Of a stretch of DNA of 64,000 nt, positions 1-8,767 are shown in pieces. Under the pieces are notes generated by a model that was not told where the DNA came from, searched no databases, and worked only from the letters and a program-made list of their open reading frames with translations. The stretch lies in NCBI GenBank assembly GCA_964495385.1, contig CAZBVO010000006.1, positions 1 to 64,000 on the forward strand, in the 5' to 3' direction. Made by a program: the position numbers and the translations under genes. The stretch is from CAG-1138 sp964495385 (GTDB lineage: Bacteria; Bacillota; Clostridia; Christensenellales; CAG-917). The first letter of the stretch is position 1. The number at the start of each line of letters is the position of its first letter.

Positions 1-2
1 TT

Positions 3-461
3 TTGGGCGTTGCCGTTATGACGTTGACCACCTCCAGTTTGAATATGTACACCAAGGGCCGTGACCTCATAACCAAAAAAGAAGTGGCCGAAATTGTCGA
101 GCAGTACATTACGGAAAAGGTAGCCAAAGCCAAGACGCTTACAATTGGTGGAAGCAACAACACGCTGACAATAAACGGCTCGACCACGCTGTCTGTCGGC
201 GCAAGGATAGACGATACAAGCAAAAAGGTTCTTTACGTTAGCAGCGATAGCAGCATTTCAGGCGAGCGAGTTTTCGGCTCAGACTCAGCTTCCGAAAAGG
301 CAATATACGGCAGTTTTAGTATAGGCTTGAAATTTGAAAAAAGCGGTGACACCGTTTTGCTTGTGACAATCACCGTTTTGGGCGGCTCGGACGGCGACTA
401 CACAAAAACGTTTGCCCCTATTTTGCTTAATGCGCAGAGCGAGGAGTTTAGTATCAGCTAA
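3..461 (+). CDS. Pilin-like or secreted hypothetical protein, 5' truncated
   Basis: The reading frame is open to the left edge of the window, so the N-terminus is missing. The visible part starts with a short hydrophobic stretch (GVAVMTLTTSSL) followed by an amphipathic helix, then Ser/Thr/Gly-rich beta-type sequence. That layout (hydrophobic N-terminal helix, then a small beta domain) resembles type IV pilin-like or pseudopilin proteins, but this is inference from shape only and no diagnostic motif is visible. A strong terminator follows about 55 bases after the stop, so this is probably the last gene of an operon lying to the left. Confidence 0.5.
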   Translation: MGVAVMTLTTSSLNMYTKGRDLITKKEVAEIVEQYITEKVAKAKTLTIGGSNNTLTINGSTTLSVGARIDDTSKKVLYVSSDSSISGERVFGSDSASEKAIYGSFSIGLKFEKSGDTVLLVTITVLGGSDGDYTKTFAPILLNAQSEEFSIS

Positions 462-514
462 ACCGACCGAGTCAAAAATTTTTCCGCAAGGAAAGCACTT
501 CAAACCAAATATTT

Positions 515-543
515 AAAAAGCCTCCCCGACGGGAGGCTTTTTT
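515..543. terminator. Bidirectional intrinsic terminator
   Basis: The stem GCCTCCC/GGGAGGC has the tetraloop CGAC, with five A on the left and six T on the right, so it can end transcription from both the pilin-like gene on the left and the ABC exporter coming from the right. Confidence 0.85.
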
Positions 544-574
544 GTGCTCTATTGCATTTTTTGCATTTTGACGT

Positions 575-2320
575 TTAGCTGTTGTAAAGTTGATAATAAA
601 CGCCGTGTTTTGCCATAAGTTCGTCGTGAGTGCCTTGTTCCTCGATGCCTTTTTCGGTCAGCACCACAATTTTGTCGGCGTTGCGCACGGTGGACAGGCG
701 GTGCGCTATCGTAAGCGTCGTTCGGGAGCGGGCAAGCTTCTCGAGGCTGTGCTGGACGATGCGCTCGCTTTCGTTGTCGAGGCTGGAGGTGGCTTCGTCC
801 AAAATCAGTATCGGCGGATTTTTCAGGAACACCCTTGCTATCGATATGCGCTGCTTTTGGCCGCCCGACAGCTTGACGCCGCGGTCGCCCACTTCCGTTT
901 GATAACCGTCGGGCATTTTGTCGATAAATTCGTTTGCGCCTGCAAGGCGTGCCGCTTCTTCGATTTGCTCGTCCGTGCAGCCCGTATTGCCGTAGGCAAT
1001 GTTGTCACGAACGGTGCCGTTGAAGATATATACGTCCTGCTGAACCACGCCTATGTTCTTTCGAAGCGATTTCATGGTCAGTTGCCTTACGTCCTTGCCG
1101 TCAACCAAAATTTGGCCGTCGGAAACGTCGTAAAAGCGAGGCAAAAGGTTGACAAGCGTCGTTTTCCCCGCGCCCGACGGACCTACAATGGCTACGTTCT
1201 GCCCCTTTTTGACGCTAAGATTCAGATTGTTAAGCACTCGCTCGCCGCCGGCATTGTAGCTGAACGTTACGTTGTTGTAGCATATTTCGCCGTCCGCTTC
1301 CGCCAGGTCCGTGGCTTCGGCCGAATCGATTATCGTTTCGGGTTCGTCCATCAGCTCGCAGTAGCGCGCAAATCCGCTGAAGCCTTGCTGGAATTGCTCG
1401 GAAAAGTTCACCAGTGTGTTGATCGTCGTAAGAAGCGTGCTGATGTACAAAAGATAGGTGACCAAATCCTCGGTGGCAAGCTCGCCGTCGCCGATAAGTA
1501 TTGCTCCGAACACCGCCGTGAACACGTAAAGTAGGTTGGAAAGCAGCCCCGTTACGCTTTGAAATCCGCCCATAAAGCGGTAGTTTTTCTTTTTGATTTC
1601 AACAAATTCGACGTTGTCGGCCAAAAATTTGTCGGTTTCTTCCTGCTCGGTCGCAAACGATTTGATAACCCGTATGCCCGAAAGACTGTTTTCGATGTGG
1701 CTGTTGATTTCGGCAATTTTGGCGCGGTTGGCTCGCCAGTTGGCTCGCATCTTGCGGTTGAACACCGTGCTGAACCATATTATCAGCGGCATCGCCGCAA
1801 ACAAAATGAGTGTCAGCGGTACGTTTACGGTGATAAGATAGCAGAATATGCCCACCAGCTTTATGATTGCAATAAACAGCTCCTCGGGGCAGTGATGGCA
1901 AAACTCGGTGATGTCAAAAAGGTCGGTGGTAAGTCTGCTCATGAGGTCGCCGACTTTGCGGTTGTCGAAGAAGCTGTTCGGAAGGCGCAAAAGCTTTTCG
2001 AACAAACTCATGCGGATGTCCGTTTCGATTTTGCTTCCCGTGACGTGGCCTACAGTCGTTACGAAATACTTGGCCGCATATTCCAGCACCTTTACGCCGA
2101 GTATGGCCGCCGAAATTTTGATTAGGGACGATTTTACGATTTCGCCTTCGCCCAAAACATCTTCCAACAGAACGTTGACCAAAATAGGGAACACCAGCGC
2201 ACACACGCTCATTATGAATGCAAAGAACAAATCCAGACAGAATTCGCCCTTGTATGGTTTGTAGAACGGCAAAAGCCGTTTTATGGTTTTGAATTTGGAT
2301 TTTTTGTCGGTTTTTGACAT
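575..2320 (-). CDS. ABC exporter, fused permease and ATPase
   Basis: This 581-residue half-transporter has the usual exporter layout. Six membrane segments occupy about residues 25-320 (ABC transporter type 1 fold) and an ATPase domain fills the rest. Walker A (GPSGAGKTT, about residue 380), the signature LSGGQKQR (about 483) and Walker B (ILILDEATSSLD) are all intact. Such proteins work as homo- or heterodimers in the cytoplasmic membrane and export lipids, drugs or peptides; sequence alone does not give the substrate. No second half-transporter is adjacent, so a homodimer is likely. It is a single-gene unit, divergent from gdhA, with a downstream terminator shared with the gene at the left edge. 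Confidence 0.9.
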   Translation of the reverse strand: MSKTDKKSKFKTIKRLLPFYKPYKGEFCLDLFFAFIMSVCALVFPILVNVLLEDVLGEGEIVKSSLIKISAAILGVKVLEYAAKYFVTTVGHVTGSKIETDIRMSLFEKLLRLPNSFFDNRKVGDLMSRLTTDLFDITEFCHHCPEELFIAIIKLVGIFCYLITVNVPLTLILFAAMPLIIWFSTVFNRKMRANWRANRAKIAEINSHIENSLSGIRVIKSFATEQEETDKFLADNVEFVEIKKKNYRFMGGFQSVTGLLSNLLYVFTAVFGAILIGDGELATEDLVTYLLYISTLLTTINTLVNFSEQFQQGFSGFARYCELMDEPETIIDSAEATDLAEADGEICYNNVTFSYNAGGERVLNNLNLSVKKGQNVAIVGPSGAGKTTLVNLLPRFYDVSDGQILVDGKDVRQLTMKSLRKNIGVVQQDVYIFNGTVRDNIAYGNTGCTDEQIEEAARLAGANEFIDKMPDGYQTEVGDRGVKLSGGQKQRISIARVFLKNPPILILDEATSSLDNESERIVQHSLEKLARSRTTLTIAHRLSTVRNADKIVVLTEKGIEEQGTHDELMAKHGVYYQLYNS

Positions 2321-2400
2321 TGTCCGATTCCTTTATGGGTTATATAGTAATTATATAATAACATATTAAAAAATGTTTTGCAAACGTGTTGAGGCGCATA

Positions 2401-2429
2401 TTGACACAAAAATGCGGAATAATGACACA
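2401..2429. promoter_or_regulatory. Paired TGACACA direct repeats upstream of gdhA
   Basis: TGACACA occurs at 2402-2408 and again at 2423-2429, exactly 21 bases apart (two helical turns), in the divergent region between the ABC exporter and gdhA. The same arrangement, TGACAC twice with a 21-base period, is found upstream of the serine dehydratase gene (17988 and 18009). A shared transcription factor site is inferred; the factor is unknown. Confidence 0.4.
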
Positions 2430-2517
2430 TTTTTTCCTTCAAAAACAATCGCTTTCAAAAATAAACCGCCGCTTTTGGCGTCGACAAATTTTGTGGCGGG
2501 ACAATTTAAATTTATCG

Positions 2518-2553
2518 TTGACTTTTGACTATATGGGTGGTAAAATGTATTAT
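2518..2553 (+). promoter_or_regulatory. Two overlapping gdhA promoters
   Basis: Two complete sigma-A type promoters are offset by 7 bases. TTGACT (2518-2523), 17 bases, TAAAAT (2541-2546); and TTGACT (2525-2530), 17 bases, TATTAT (2548-2553). Both would start transcription about 40-50 bases upstream of the gdhA start codon. Confidence 0.75.
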
Positions 2554-2600
2554 AGACATAAATTGGACAACGGTCCAAAATTGATATTGGAGGAAATAAT

Positions 2601-3947
2601 ATGTCTTACATTTCGGAAGTAATCGAAGCCACAGCAGCAAAAAACCCGGGTCAAGATGAATTTATGCAGACCGTAAAGGAAGTTTTGGAATCCATCGCTC
2701 CTGCAGTTGAAGCAAAAGAAGCGTTGTATCGCAAATATTGCATTTTGGAAAGAATGGTCGAACCTGACCGTCAAATCATTTTCAGAGTGCCTTGGGTTGA
2801 CGATAAAGGCGTGACTCACGTTAACCGCGGTTTCCGCGTTCAGTTCAACAATGCCATCGGTCCGTACAAAGGCGGTCTCAGATTCCATCCGTCGGTCAAC
2901 CTCAGCATTATGAAGTTCCTCGGTTTCGAGCAGACCTTTAAAAACAGCCTCACCAGCCTTCCTATGGGCGGCGCAAAGGGCGGCAGCGATTTCGATCCGA
3001 GCGGCAAGAGCGACGACGAAATCATGCGTTTCTGCCAAAGCTTTATGACCGAACTTTATCGTCACGTCGGCCCTGATATGGACGTTCCTGCAGGCGACAT
3101 CGGCGTAGGCGGCAGAGAAATCGGCTATCTGTTCGGACAATACAAAAAAATCAAAGGCAACTACGAAAACGGCGTTTTGACCGGCAAAGGTTTCAGCTAC
3201 GGCGGCAGCCTTATCCGTCCGGAAGCAACCGGCTTCGGCGCAACCTACTTCCTGCAAGAAGTTTTGGCACACGAAGGTCAAACCATCGAAGGCAAAACGT
3301 TTGCGGTTTCCGGTTTCGGCAACGTTGCTTGGGGCGCATGCAAAAAAATCACTCAACTGGGCGGCAAAGTGCTGACCATCAGCGGACCTGACGGCTACAT
3401 CTACGATCCGGACGGCGTAAGCGGAGAAAAGATCGATTACATGCTTGAAATGAGAGCAAGCGGCCGCAACCGCGCTCAGGACTATGCAGACAAATTCGGC
3501 GTTGAATTCGTTGCAGGCAAAAAACCTTGGGGCAACGTTAAGGCCGACATCTACATGCCTTGCGCAACTCAAAACGAAATTCGCATCGAAGACGCTAAGA
3601 AAATGGTCGAACTCGGCATCGGCATCCTCAACGAAGTTGCCAACATGCCTACCACCAACGAAGCAATCAAATACTTGCAAGAGCACGGCGTTTTGGTTTG
3701 CCCGTCCAAGGCAGTCAACGCAGGCGGCGTAGCAACCAGCGGCCTCGAAATGAGCCAGAACAGCGAACGTCTCAGCTGGTCGGCAGAAGAAGTCGACGCA
3801 AAATTGCACGGCATCATGAAGAACATCCACAAACAAATTTTGGATGCTTGCAACGAATATGGCATCGGCTACAACCTGGTTGCAGGTGCAAACCTTGCCG
3901 GCTTCAAGAAGGTTGCAGATGCAATGATCGCTCAGGGCATTTATTAA
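2601..3947 (+). CDS. gdhA: NADP-type glutamate dehydrogenase
   Basis: The enzyme interconverts 2-oxoglutarate plus ammonia and glutamate in the cytoplasm. Its 448 residues are the normal length of the hexameric small GDH family. The substrate region KGGLRFHPSVN (residues 90-100), the catalytic lysine in PMGGAK (K126), the conserved aspartate in PAGDIGVG (D166) and the Rossmann motif GFGNVAWGA (about 240) are all present. Start: ATG with a GGAGG site at a good distance. Codon choice is strongly biased (TTC, AAC, ATC, CTC), as expected for an abundant protein. It is monocistronic, with two overlapping promoters and a terminator. NADP preference is inferred from overall similarity to biosynthetic GdhA. 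Confidence 0.97.
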   Translation: MSYISEVIEATAAKNPGQDEFMQTVKEVLESIAPAVEAKEALYRKYCILERMVEPDRQIIFRVPWVDDKGVTHVNRGFRVQFNNAIGPYKGGLRFHPSVNLSIMKFLGFEQTFKNSLTSLPMGGAKGGSDFDPSGKSDDEIMRFCQSFMTELYRHVGPDMDVPAGDIGVGGREIGYLFGQYKKIKGNYENGVLTGKGFSYGGSLIRPEATGFGATYFLQEVLAHEGQTIEGKTFAVSGFGNVAWGACKKITQLGGKVLTISGPDGYIYDPDGVSGEKIDYMLEMRASGRNRAQDYADKFGVEFVAGKKPWGNVKADIYMPCATQNEIRIEDAKKMVELGIGILNEVANMPTTNEAIKYLQEHGVLVCPSKAVNAGGVATSGLEMSQNSERLSWSAEEVDAKLHGIMKNIHKQILDACNEYGIGYNLVAGANLAGFKKVADAMIAQGIY

Positions 3948-3970
3948 AAACAACGTTTAACTGTCAAAAA

Positions 3971-3993
3971 CCGCACTGCAAAGTGCGGTTTTT
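3971..3993 (+). terminator. gdhA terminator
   Basis: Stem CCGCACT/AGTGCGG with loop GCAA, followed by five T, 23 bases after the stop codon. Confidence 0.85.
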
Positions 3994-4010
3994 GTTGTTT
4001 TGGCGGATTG

Positions 4011-4062
4011 TTGTCTAAAACACGGTAAAATCGGATTTTTTAGACAAAAACCTTTTTTAGAC
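4011..4062. repeat. Inverted repeat TTGTCTAAAA with extra copy, upstream of lipoprotein gene
   Basis: TTGTCTAAAA (4011-4020) and its exact reverse complement TTTTAGACAA (4037-4046) are separated by 16 bases, and a third half-copy TTTTTTAGAC follows at 4053-4062. It lies just upstream of the lipoprotein promoter, so it may be an operator, or a hairpin left over from the preceding transcript end. Confidence 0.4.
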
Positions 4063-4079
4063 GATTATTGCGTTATTAT

Positions 4080-4109
4080 TTGACTTTTAAATAAAAATTA
4101 TACTATAAT
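4080..4109 (+). promoter_or_regulatory. Promoter of BspA-like lipoprotein gene
   Basis: TTGACT (4080-4085), 18 bases, TATAAT (4104-4109). The transcript would start about 50 bases upstream of the ATG at 4166; the Shine-Dalgarno site is AGAGGGGG. Confidence 0.75.
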
Positions 4110-4165
4110 ATTTTTGATTATAACGCACGCACTGCGCGCACGCATAGAAAAGAGGGGGACTCGCT

Positions 4166-7100
4166 ATGAAATCTTTCAAAAAAATATTGCCGGTTGTTTT
4201 GTTGCTTGCGATGGCCGTGGTAACGCTGTCGGCATGTAATTTGTTTGGCAAAAACGATCCCGATCCGACGCCTACGCCGGGCCCGGGAGGTTCTGTTACG
4301 CCAACTCCGCCAAATCCTGACAAGCCCGACGATATCAGCGACGCTACCAGCGGATTGAAATACAAACTCACAGGAAACACCTATTCCGTAGTGGGCATTT
4401 TGTCAACCAACACCCGCACGGACATCGTGATTCCGGAAACTTACAACGGCTTGCCGGTAGACACTGTCGGCTACAACGCATTCGAAGGTGCCACCAAGGT
4501 TAAAACCATCACTTTGGGCGAAAACATAACTTCGGTTGGTGACTTTGCTTTTAAAGGTTGCTCGGCGCTTCGCACCATCAATCTTAACAAGGTAAATTCC
4601 ATCGGAAACGGCGCTTTCCGCGGATGCGTGTCGTTGCAGTTCGTCACCGTAAGCGAGGACAACGAGCGTTACTCGGTGGAGCATAACGTGCTTTACAATA
4701 AGGATAAAACCACGCTTGTTCTTTACCCGACTTCAAACTACGAGTACGACAATTTCAGCATTCCTAAAACCGTCGAAACCATTCGTGGCGGCGCGTTCGA
4801 AAGCGAAGATTTGCAACTTGAAGTCGTGCTTATCGGAACAAACGTCAAGGAAGTTTCGTACAATGCGTTCATCGACTGTCTGTTGCTGAAAATTTATTAT
4901 ATCCCTGATTCCGAAACGGGCGGCGTGCCTGCGGGTTGGAACGCCGATTGGCACAATTTGTCGGCCGACAAAGCCAAGGAAAACATCAGTGCGTTTAACG
5001 GCAGAGAATGTGAAATCAAATTTGACGTTCACGGCGGAAATCAAATCGAAACGGTTTTACAATACGAAAACTTCTATATTTCGCAGCCGGACACCCCTGT
5101 CAGAGAAGGTTACCGTTTTGACGGCTGGTACAGTAACGATCAATATAACGACGAAGCAAAAGTCAAATTCCCGTATCAAGTTAAAAACAACGAAACTTTG
5201 CACGCAAAATGGGTTAAACGTTGCACCATAACGTTTGAAACTTTCGGCGGAACGGAAATCGAAAGCATCGTTCAGGACGAAGGTTATACGGTTTTGAAGC
5301 CTACGGATCCTGTTCGTGAAAACTACCGTTTTGACGGTTGGTATATCGGCCAAAGCGAATTCAGTTTCGATTCGGTTGTTTCTGAGGATTTGACAATCGA
5401 AGCAAGATGGGTTTTGCAGTGCCACGTCGTGTTCGATTACGGCTTCGGTGAAGATTCCAACGTTTATTTCACAACCCAACCTAAGGATATCGGCTACACT
5501 ATTTCGCAAAACGAAATGCCTAAAAATCCGTCCCGTTTGAACTACAAGTTTATGGGTTGGTACACCGAAAAAGACGGGCAGGGCGTCGAGCTTACGGATG
5601 CCGACTTCCCGATTGCGCTTTCCGAACTCGAAAAGGTTTATTACGCTTATTGGAAAGAAAGCTACACCGTAGTCTTCGATTCCGACAACGGCGATTTGAA
5701 CGATAAAACCGACGTTGCGGTTCTTAAGGGCGACAGCATAACTTCGGCCGAAGCCCCTGAAACTCCTGTTTACGAAAACTACCGCTTTGACGGTTGGTTC
5801 AGTGAAAGAAACGGCACCGGCACCGAGTTTGCCGCAGGCGAAACCGTTTTTGACGATGCAACCCCTAAAAAATACTACGCAAAATGGGTTAGACAGTACG
5901 TTGTTACCGTCGACACCAACGGAGGCCCGGCGTACGGCGATCCGTACAAGGTCGACGTAGGTTCGACGCTCGAACAGCCTAACTCCGCTTACACTAAAAA
6001 GAAAGGTCACGACTTCAAAAATTGGCAGATCGACGGCCAAACTGTTGACTTTGCTTCCTATAAGGTGCAGAGCGACGTGACGTTGGTTGCTTGCTATGAT
6101 CCGCAACAGTACAACATTGTGTTTGTTGCTTCCGACGACGTTACCTTCGCAACCATAAACAACGTTGCAACCTATACCGGTGTTTACACTTACGGAACCA
6201 CGGTTGAGGCGGCGGACGTTGCGGTTGTTTGCCCGACAAGGTCTCACCGATTTGTCGAATGGCAATACGGCGGCGTGCGTTTCGGAAACTATGACGACGA
6301 CGGCAAATTTGTCGGTTTCGATATCGACGAGGAATATCCGGACGGCCTGACTCTTACGGCAAAATGGCAAAAACAGCACCGTGTCGAATTGGTGCTTAAC
6401 GCTTCCGAATCTTCCGAAGTGTTTGTCGACGAAGGACAAACCTTGCAAGCGTCGGACATTTCGACACCTGTTATGTACGGTTACGTTTTCGACTATTGGT
6501 ACGACGCAACTGGCAGAGTGGACGCAGTAATCCCTACCGGCGATTTGACTCTTACGGCAAAATGGCACCTCGACGTGTTTGACATAACTTACCGTATCGA
6601 CGGTTACGACGACGAAGTCAACAGTATCGAATATCTTACCAAAATTTACAACTTTGTCGATCCTGTAATCGACGGCTACGTCGTAAGCGGCTGGCTGCAC
6701 GAGGACGGAACGGTTGTTACTATGCCGTACACCGTTGAGGGTGACGAAACGATAGTCGCAAAACTGACGAAGGTTGTTTCGGACGAAAGTTACTTTGACT
6801 TCACTTTGGACGGCGACGAATATCACGTTGCTTTGAAATCGGAAGTCAAAAACAATTCGGAAATCACGGCAATCCGCATTCCTGACACTTACAACGGAAA
6901 AATGGTTACCAGAGTAAAGACAGGCGGATTCAAAGACGCCGTTTACCTTGAAAAGGTCGAACTCGGCAACAACATAGGCGCCATCGAAAGCGATGCGTTT
7001 GCGGGTTGCTCGGGACTTAAAGTTATGTATATAACTTCCAAAGTTACTGCAATAGAAGCCGGTACGTTCAAAGGTTGCACGAGGCTTACCAAAATAGCGG

Positions 7101-7966
7101 TTGATGCGGCAAACATCAGCTTTGCAAACATCGACGGCGACGGCTTGCTGTACAAGACGGAAAACGACAACTACGTTCTCGTGGCATATCCGGCAGGAAG
7201 AAGCGAGGAAACCCTGACCTTGTCCGACTGGGTGGGCGATATCAGCGACTATGCGTTTGACGGAGCAAAAATGCTTAAAACCGTCAACGTCCAGCGTGAC
7301 AACGTGTTTGGCGAAATCGGAGTTATGGCGTTTAACGACTGCGCATCGCTTGAAGCGGTGAACGTAAACAACGAAGCGTACGTTTCCGTCGACGGAGTTG
7401 TGTATTCTGCAGACGAAACGGTTTTGGTTTTGTATCCTCAAAACAAGGCAGGCACCGAATTCACCGTGCCTGAAGGCGTAACCAAAATTAACCGCAGAGC
7501 ATTTTGGAACAACAACAATTTAGTTGAAATCACCATCGGAAAAGACGTTTCCGTCATCGGTGCCGGCGTGAACGATTACGACGTTTTCGGCGGAGCTAAA
7601 AAACTTGAACGCTTTGTCGTCGATGCGCAAAACGCCAAGTATACGGCGGTTGACGGCGTGTTGTTCGGCGACAGCGGCGCAACGCTGAGGTTCTATCCGT
7701 CCGCAAGAGACTCCATGAGCTACGTCGTTCCGGCAACCGCAACCAAAATCGAGCGAAATGCCTTTGCCGGCGCACTCAATTTGGGCGTGGTTTACATCCC
7801 TGAAACGGTTGTTACGATATCCGCAAGCATATTTAAAGATGCCGCAAAAATAACCAAAGTCAACGTAGCTTTTGAGCAAGCCGACGTTCCGAGCGGTTGG
7901 AACTATGGTTGGAGCAGCGATTTGCCTGCTTCGGCAACGGTAAATTACGGTGTAACGGCCGCATAA
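4166..7966 (+). CDS. Large surface lipoprotein: LRR_5 blocks flanking eight B-repeats
   Basis: The 1266-residue protein begins with a lipoprotein signal peptide ending in the lipobox LSAC (C24), then a Pro/Thr linker (DPTPTPGP). Residues about 75-275 and about 870-1260 are BspA-type leucine-rich repeats (LRR_5; units such as AFKGCSALRTINL). Between them are eight tandem InlB-type B-repeats (Flg_new family) of about 65-90 residues, recognisable from endings such as YRFDGWY and LHAKWVK. There is no sortase signal, so anchoring would be by the lipid on the outer face of the membrane. Such modules mediate binding to host, mucus or other cells; the ligand is unknown. It has its own promoter and terminator. 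Confidence 0.9.
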   Translation: MKSFKKILPVVLLLAMAVVTLSACNLFGKNDPDPTPTPGPGGSVTPTPPNPDKPDDISDATSGLKYKLTGNTYSVVGILSTNTRTDIVIPETYNGLPVDTVGYNAFEGATKVKTITLGENITSVGDFAFKGCSALRTINLNKVNSIGNGAFRGCVSLQFVTVSEDNERYSVEHNVLYNKDKTTLVLYPTSNYEYDNFSIPKTVETIRGGAFESEDLQLEVVLIGTNVKEVSYNAFIDCLLLKIYYIPDSETGGVPAGWNADWHNLSADKAKENISAFNGRECEIKFDVHGGNQIETVLQYENFYISQPDTPVREGYRFDGWYSNDQYNDEAKVKFPYQVKNNETLHAKWVKRCTITFETFGGTEIESIVQDEGYTVLKPTDPVRENYRFDGWYIGQSEFSFDSVVSEDLTIEARWVLQCHVVFDYGFGEDSNVYFTTQPKDIGYTISQNEMPKNPSRLNYKFMGWYTEKDGQGVELTDADFPIALSELEKVYYAYWKESYTVVFDSDNGDLNDKTDVAVLKGDSITSAEAPETPVYENYRFDGWFSERNGTGTEFAAGETVFDDATPKKYYAKWVRQYVVTVDTNGGPAYGDPYKVDVGSTLEQPNSAYTKKKGHDFKNWQIDGQTVDFASYKVQSDVTLVACYDPQQYNIVFVASDDVTFATINNVATYTGVYTYGTTVEAADVAVVCPTRSHRFVEWQYGGVRFGNYDDDGKFVGFDIDEEYPDGLTLTAKWQKQHRVELVLNASESSEVFVDEGQTLQASDISTPVMYGYVFDYWYDATGRVDAVIPTGDLTLTAKWHLDVFDITYRIDGYDDEVNSIEYLTKIYNFVDPVIDGYVVSGWLHEDGTVVTMPYTVEGDETIVAKLTKVVSDESYFDFTLDGDEYHVALKSEVKNNSEITAIRIPDTYNGKMVTRVKTGGFKDAVYLEKVELGNNIGAIESDAFAGCSGLKVMYITSKVTAIEAGTFKGCTRLTKIAVDAANISFANIDGDGLLYKTENDNYVLVAYPAGRSEETLTLSDWVGDISDYAFDGAKMLKTVNVQRDNVFGEIGVMAFNDCASLEAVNVNNEAYVSVDGVVYSADETVLVLYPQNKAGTEFTVPEGVTKINRRAFWNNNNLVEITIGKDVSVIGAGVNDYDVFGGAKKLERFVVDAQNAKYTAVDGVLFGDSGATLRFYPSARDSMSYVVPATATKIERNAFAGALNLGVVYIPETVVTISASIFKDAAKITKVNVAFEQADVPSGWNYGWSSDLPASATVNYGVTAA

Positions 7967-7980
7967 AAAATTGTTTAAAA

Positions 7981-8005
7981 CGCTCCCTTCGGGGAGCGTT
8001 TTTTT
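7981..8005. terminator. Bidirectional terminator between lipoprotein and dapB
   Basis: CGCTCCC TTCG GGGAGCG with seven T on the right and an A-rich flank on the left. It separates two convergent genes. Confidence 0.9.
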
Positions 8006-8014
8006 AGTACAAAT

Positions 8015-8767
8015 TTACAAAATGGACTTCAAACAGTACAGGCCGTTTTTTTGTTGTTGCACAAAATTTGCCGCCCTGAGCGCCCCCAGCGCAAAGATAC
8101 GTTTTGAGCCTGCCGAATGCGAAAAGGTTATAACTTCGTCGTCGCCGATAAACAGTATTTCGTGCTTGCCCGTAACGGTGCCGCCCCTGACCGAGTGTAT
8201 GCCTATTTCTTTTTGACATCTCGAGCCTTCGCCGTAGCCCCTGAAACTTATGTTGTATCCGGGTTTTACGGCCATTATTTCTTTTGCTATCGACAGCGCC
8301 GTGCCGCTTGGGTAATCGGTTTTGTCTCGGTGATGATATTCGATAATTTCCACGTCGAAACTGTCGTCCAACAGTTTGGCACACTCGACTACTGCTTTTT
8401 TTACGTAGGCAATCCCGGGCGCAACGTTGCTGTCGCAAAACACGGGGATAATCTCGGAAGCCGCCTTGATTTTGTCGTAATCGCTTGCGGACAGCCCAGT
8501 GGTGCAAATAACCATAGGGAGGCCGTTTGCCACCGCAAAAGCAAGTGCTTCAACGGTCAGCTCGGGCGAGCTGAAATCGACGACAACGCAATTTTTGTCG
8601 GGCGTTAAGTTTTTGAAACTCGGACAAACGGGAAAGTCGTCATATTGCAACATAAACGCTTTATCCACGCCAAAACATATTTTAAACGCTTCGTTTTGTT
8701 GTTTGACCACTTTTGCTGTTTCGCGCCCCATGCGGCCGAACGCGCCGGAAAGAATTATGTTTGTCAT
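8015..8767 (-). CDS. dapB: 4-hydroxy-tetrahydrodipicolinate reductase
   Basis: This enzyme reduces hydroxy-tetrahydrodipicolinate with NAD(P)H in the diaminopimelate/lysine pathway. The 250 residues carry the N-terminal nucleotide motif GAFGRMG (about residues 8-14) and the family signature EYHHRDKTDYPSGTAL, in which the histidine pair, the lysine and PSGTA form the active site. It is the last gene of asd-dapA-dapB; its ATG overlaps the dapA stop by four bases, which indicates translational coupling. Confidence 0.96.
   Translation of the reverse strand: MTNIILSGAFGRMGRETAKVVKQQNEAFKICFGVDKAFMLQYDDFPVCPSFKNLTPDKNCVVVDFSSPELTVEALAFAVANGLPMVICTTGLSASDYDKIKAASEIIPVFCDSNVAPGIAYVKKAVVECAKLLDDSFDVEIIEYHHRDKTDYPSGTALSIAKEIMAVKPGYNISFRGYGEGSRCQKEIGIHSVRGGTVTGKHEILFIGDDEVITFSHSAGSKRIFALGALRAANFVQQQKNGLYCLKSIL

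Noticed and set aside
2550..3953. 467-codon open frame antisense to gdhA
   Set aside because: Shadow of a highly biased gene; no domain, promoter or ribosome site.
5057..7441. 794-codon open frame on the minus strand, antisense to the lipoprotein gene
   Set aside because: It lies wholly within a well-supported gene, has no ribosome site and shows low-complexity Val/Asn/Arg-rich sequence. It is a by-product of codon bias in the sense strand.
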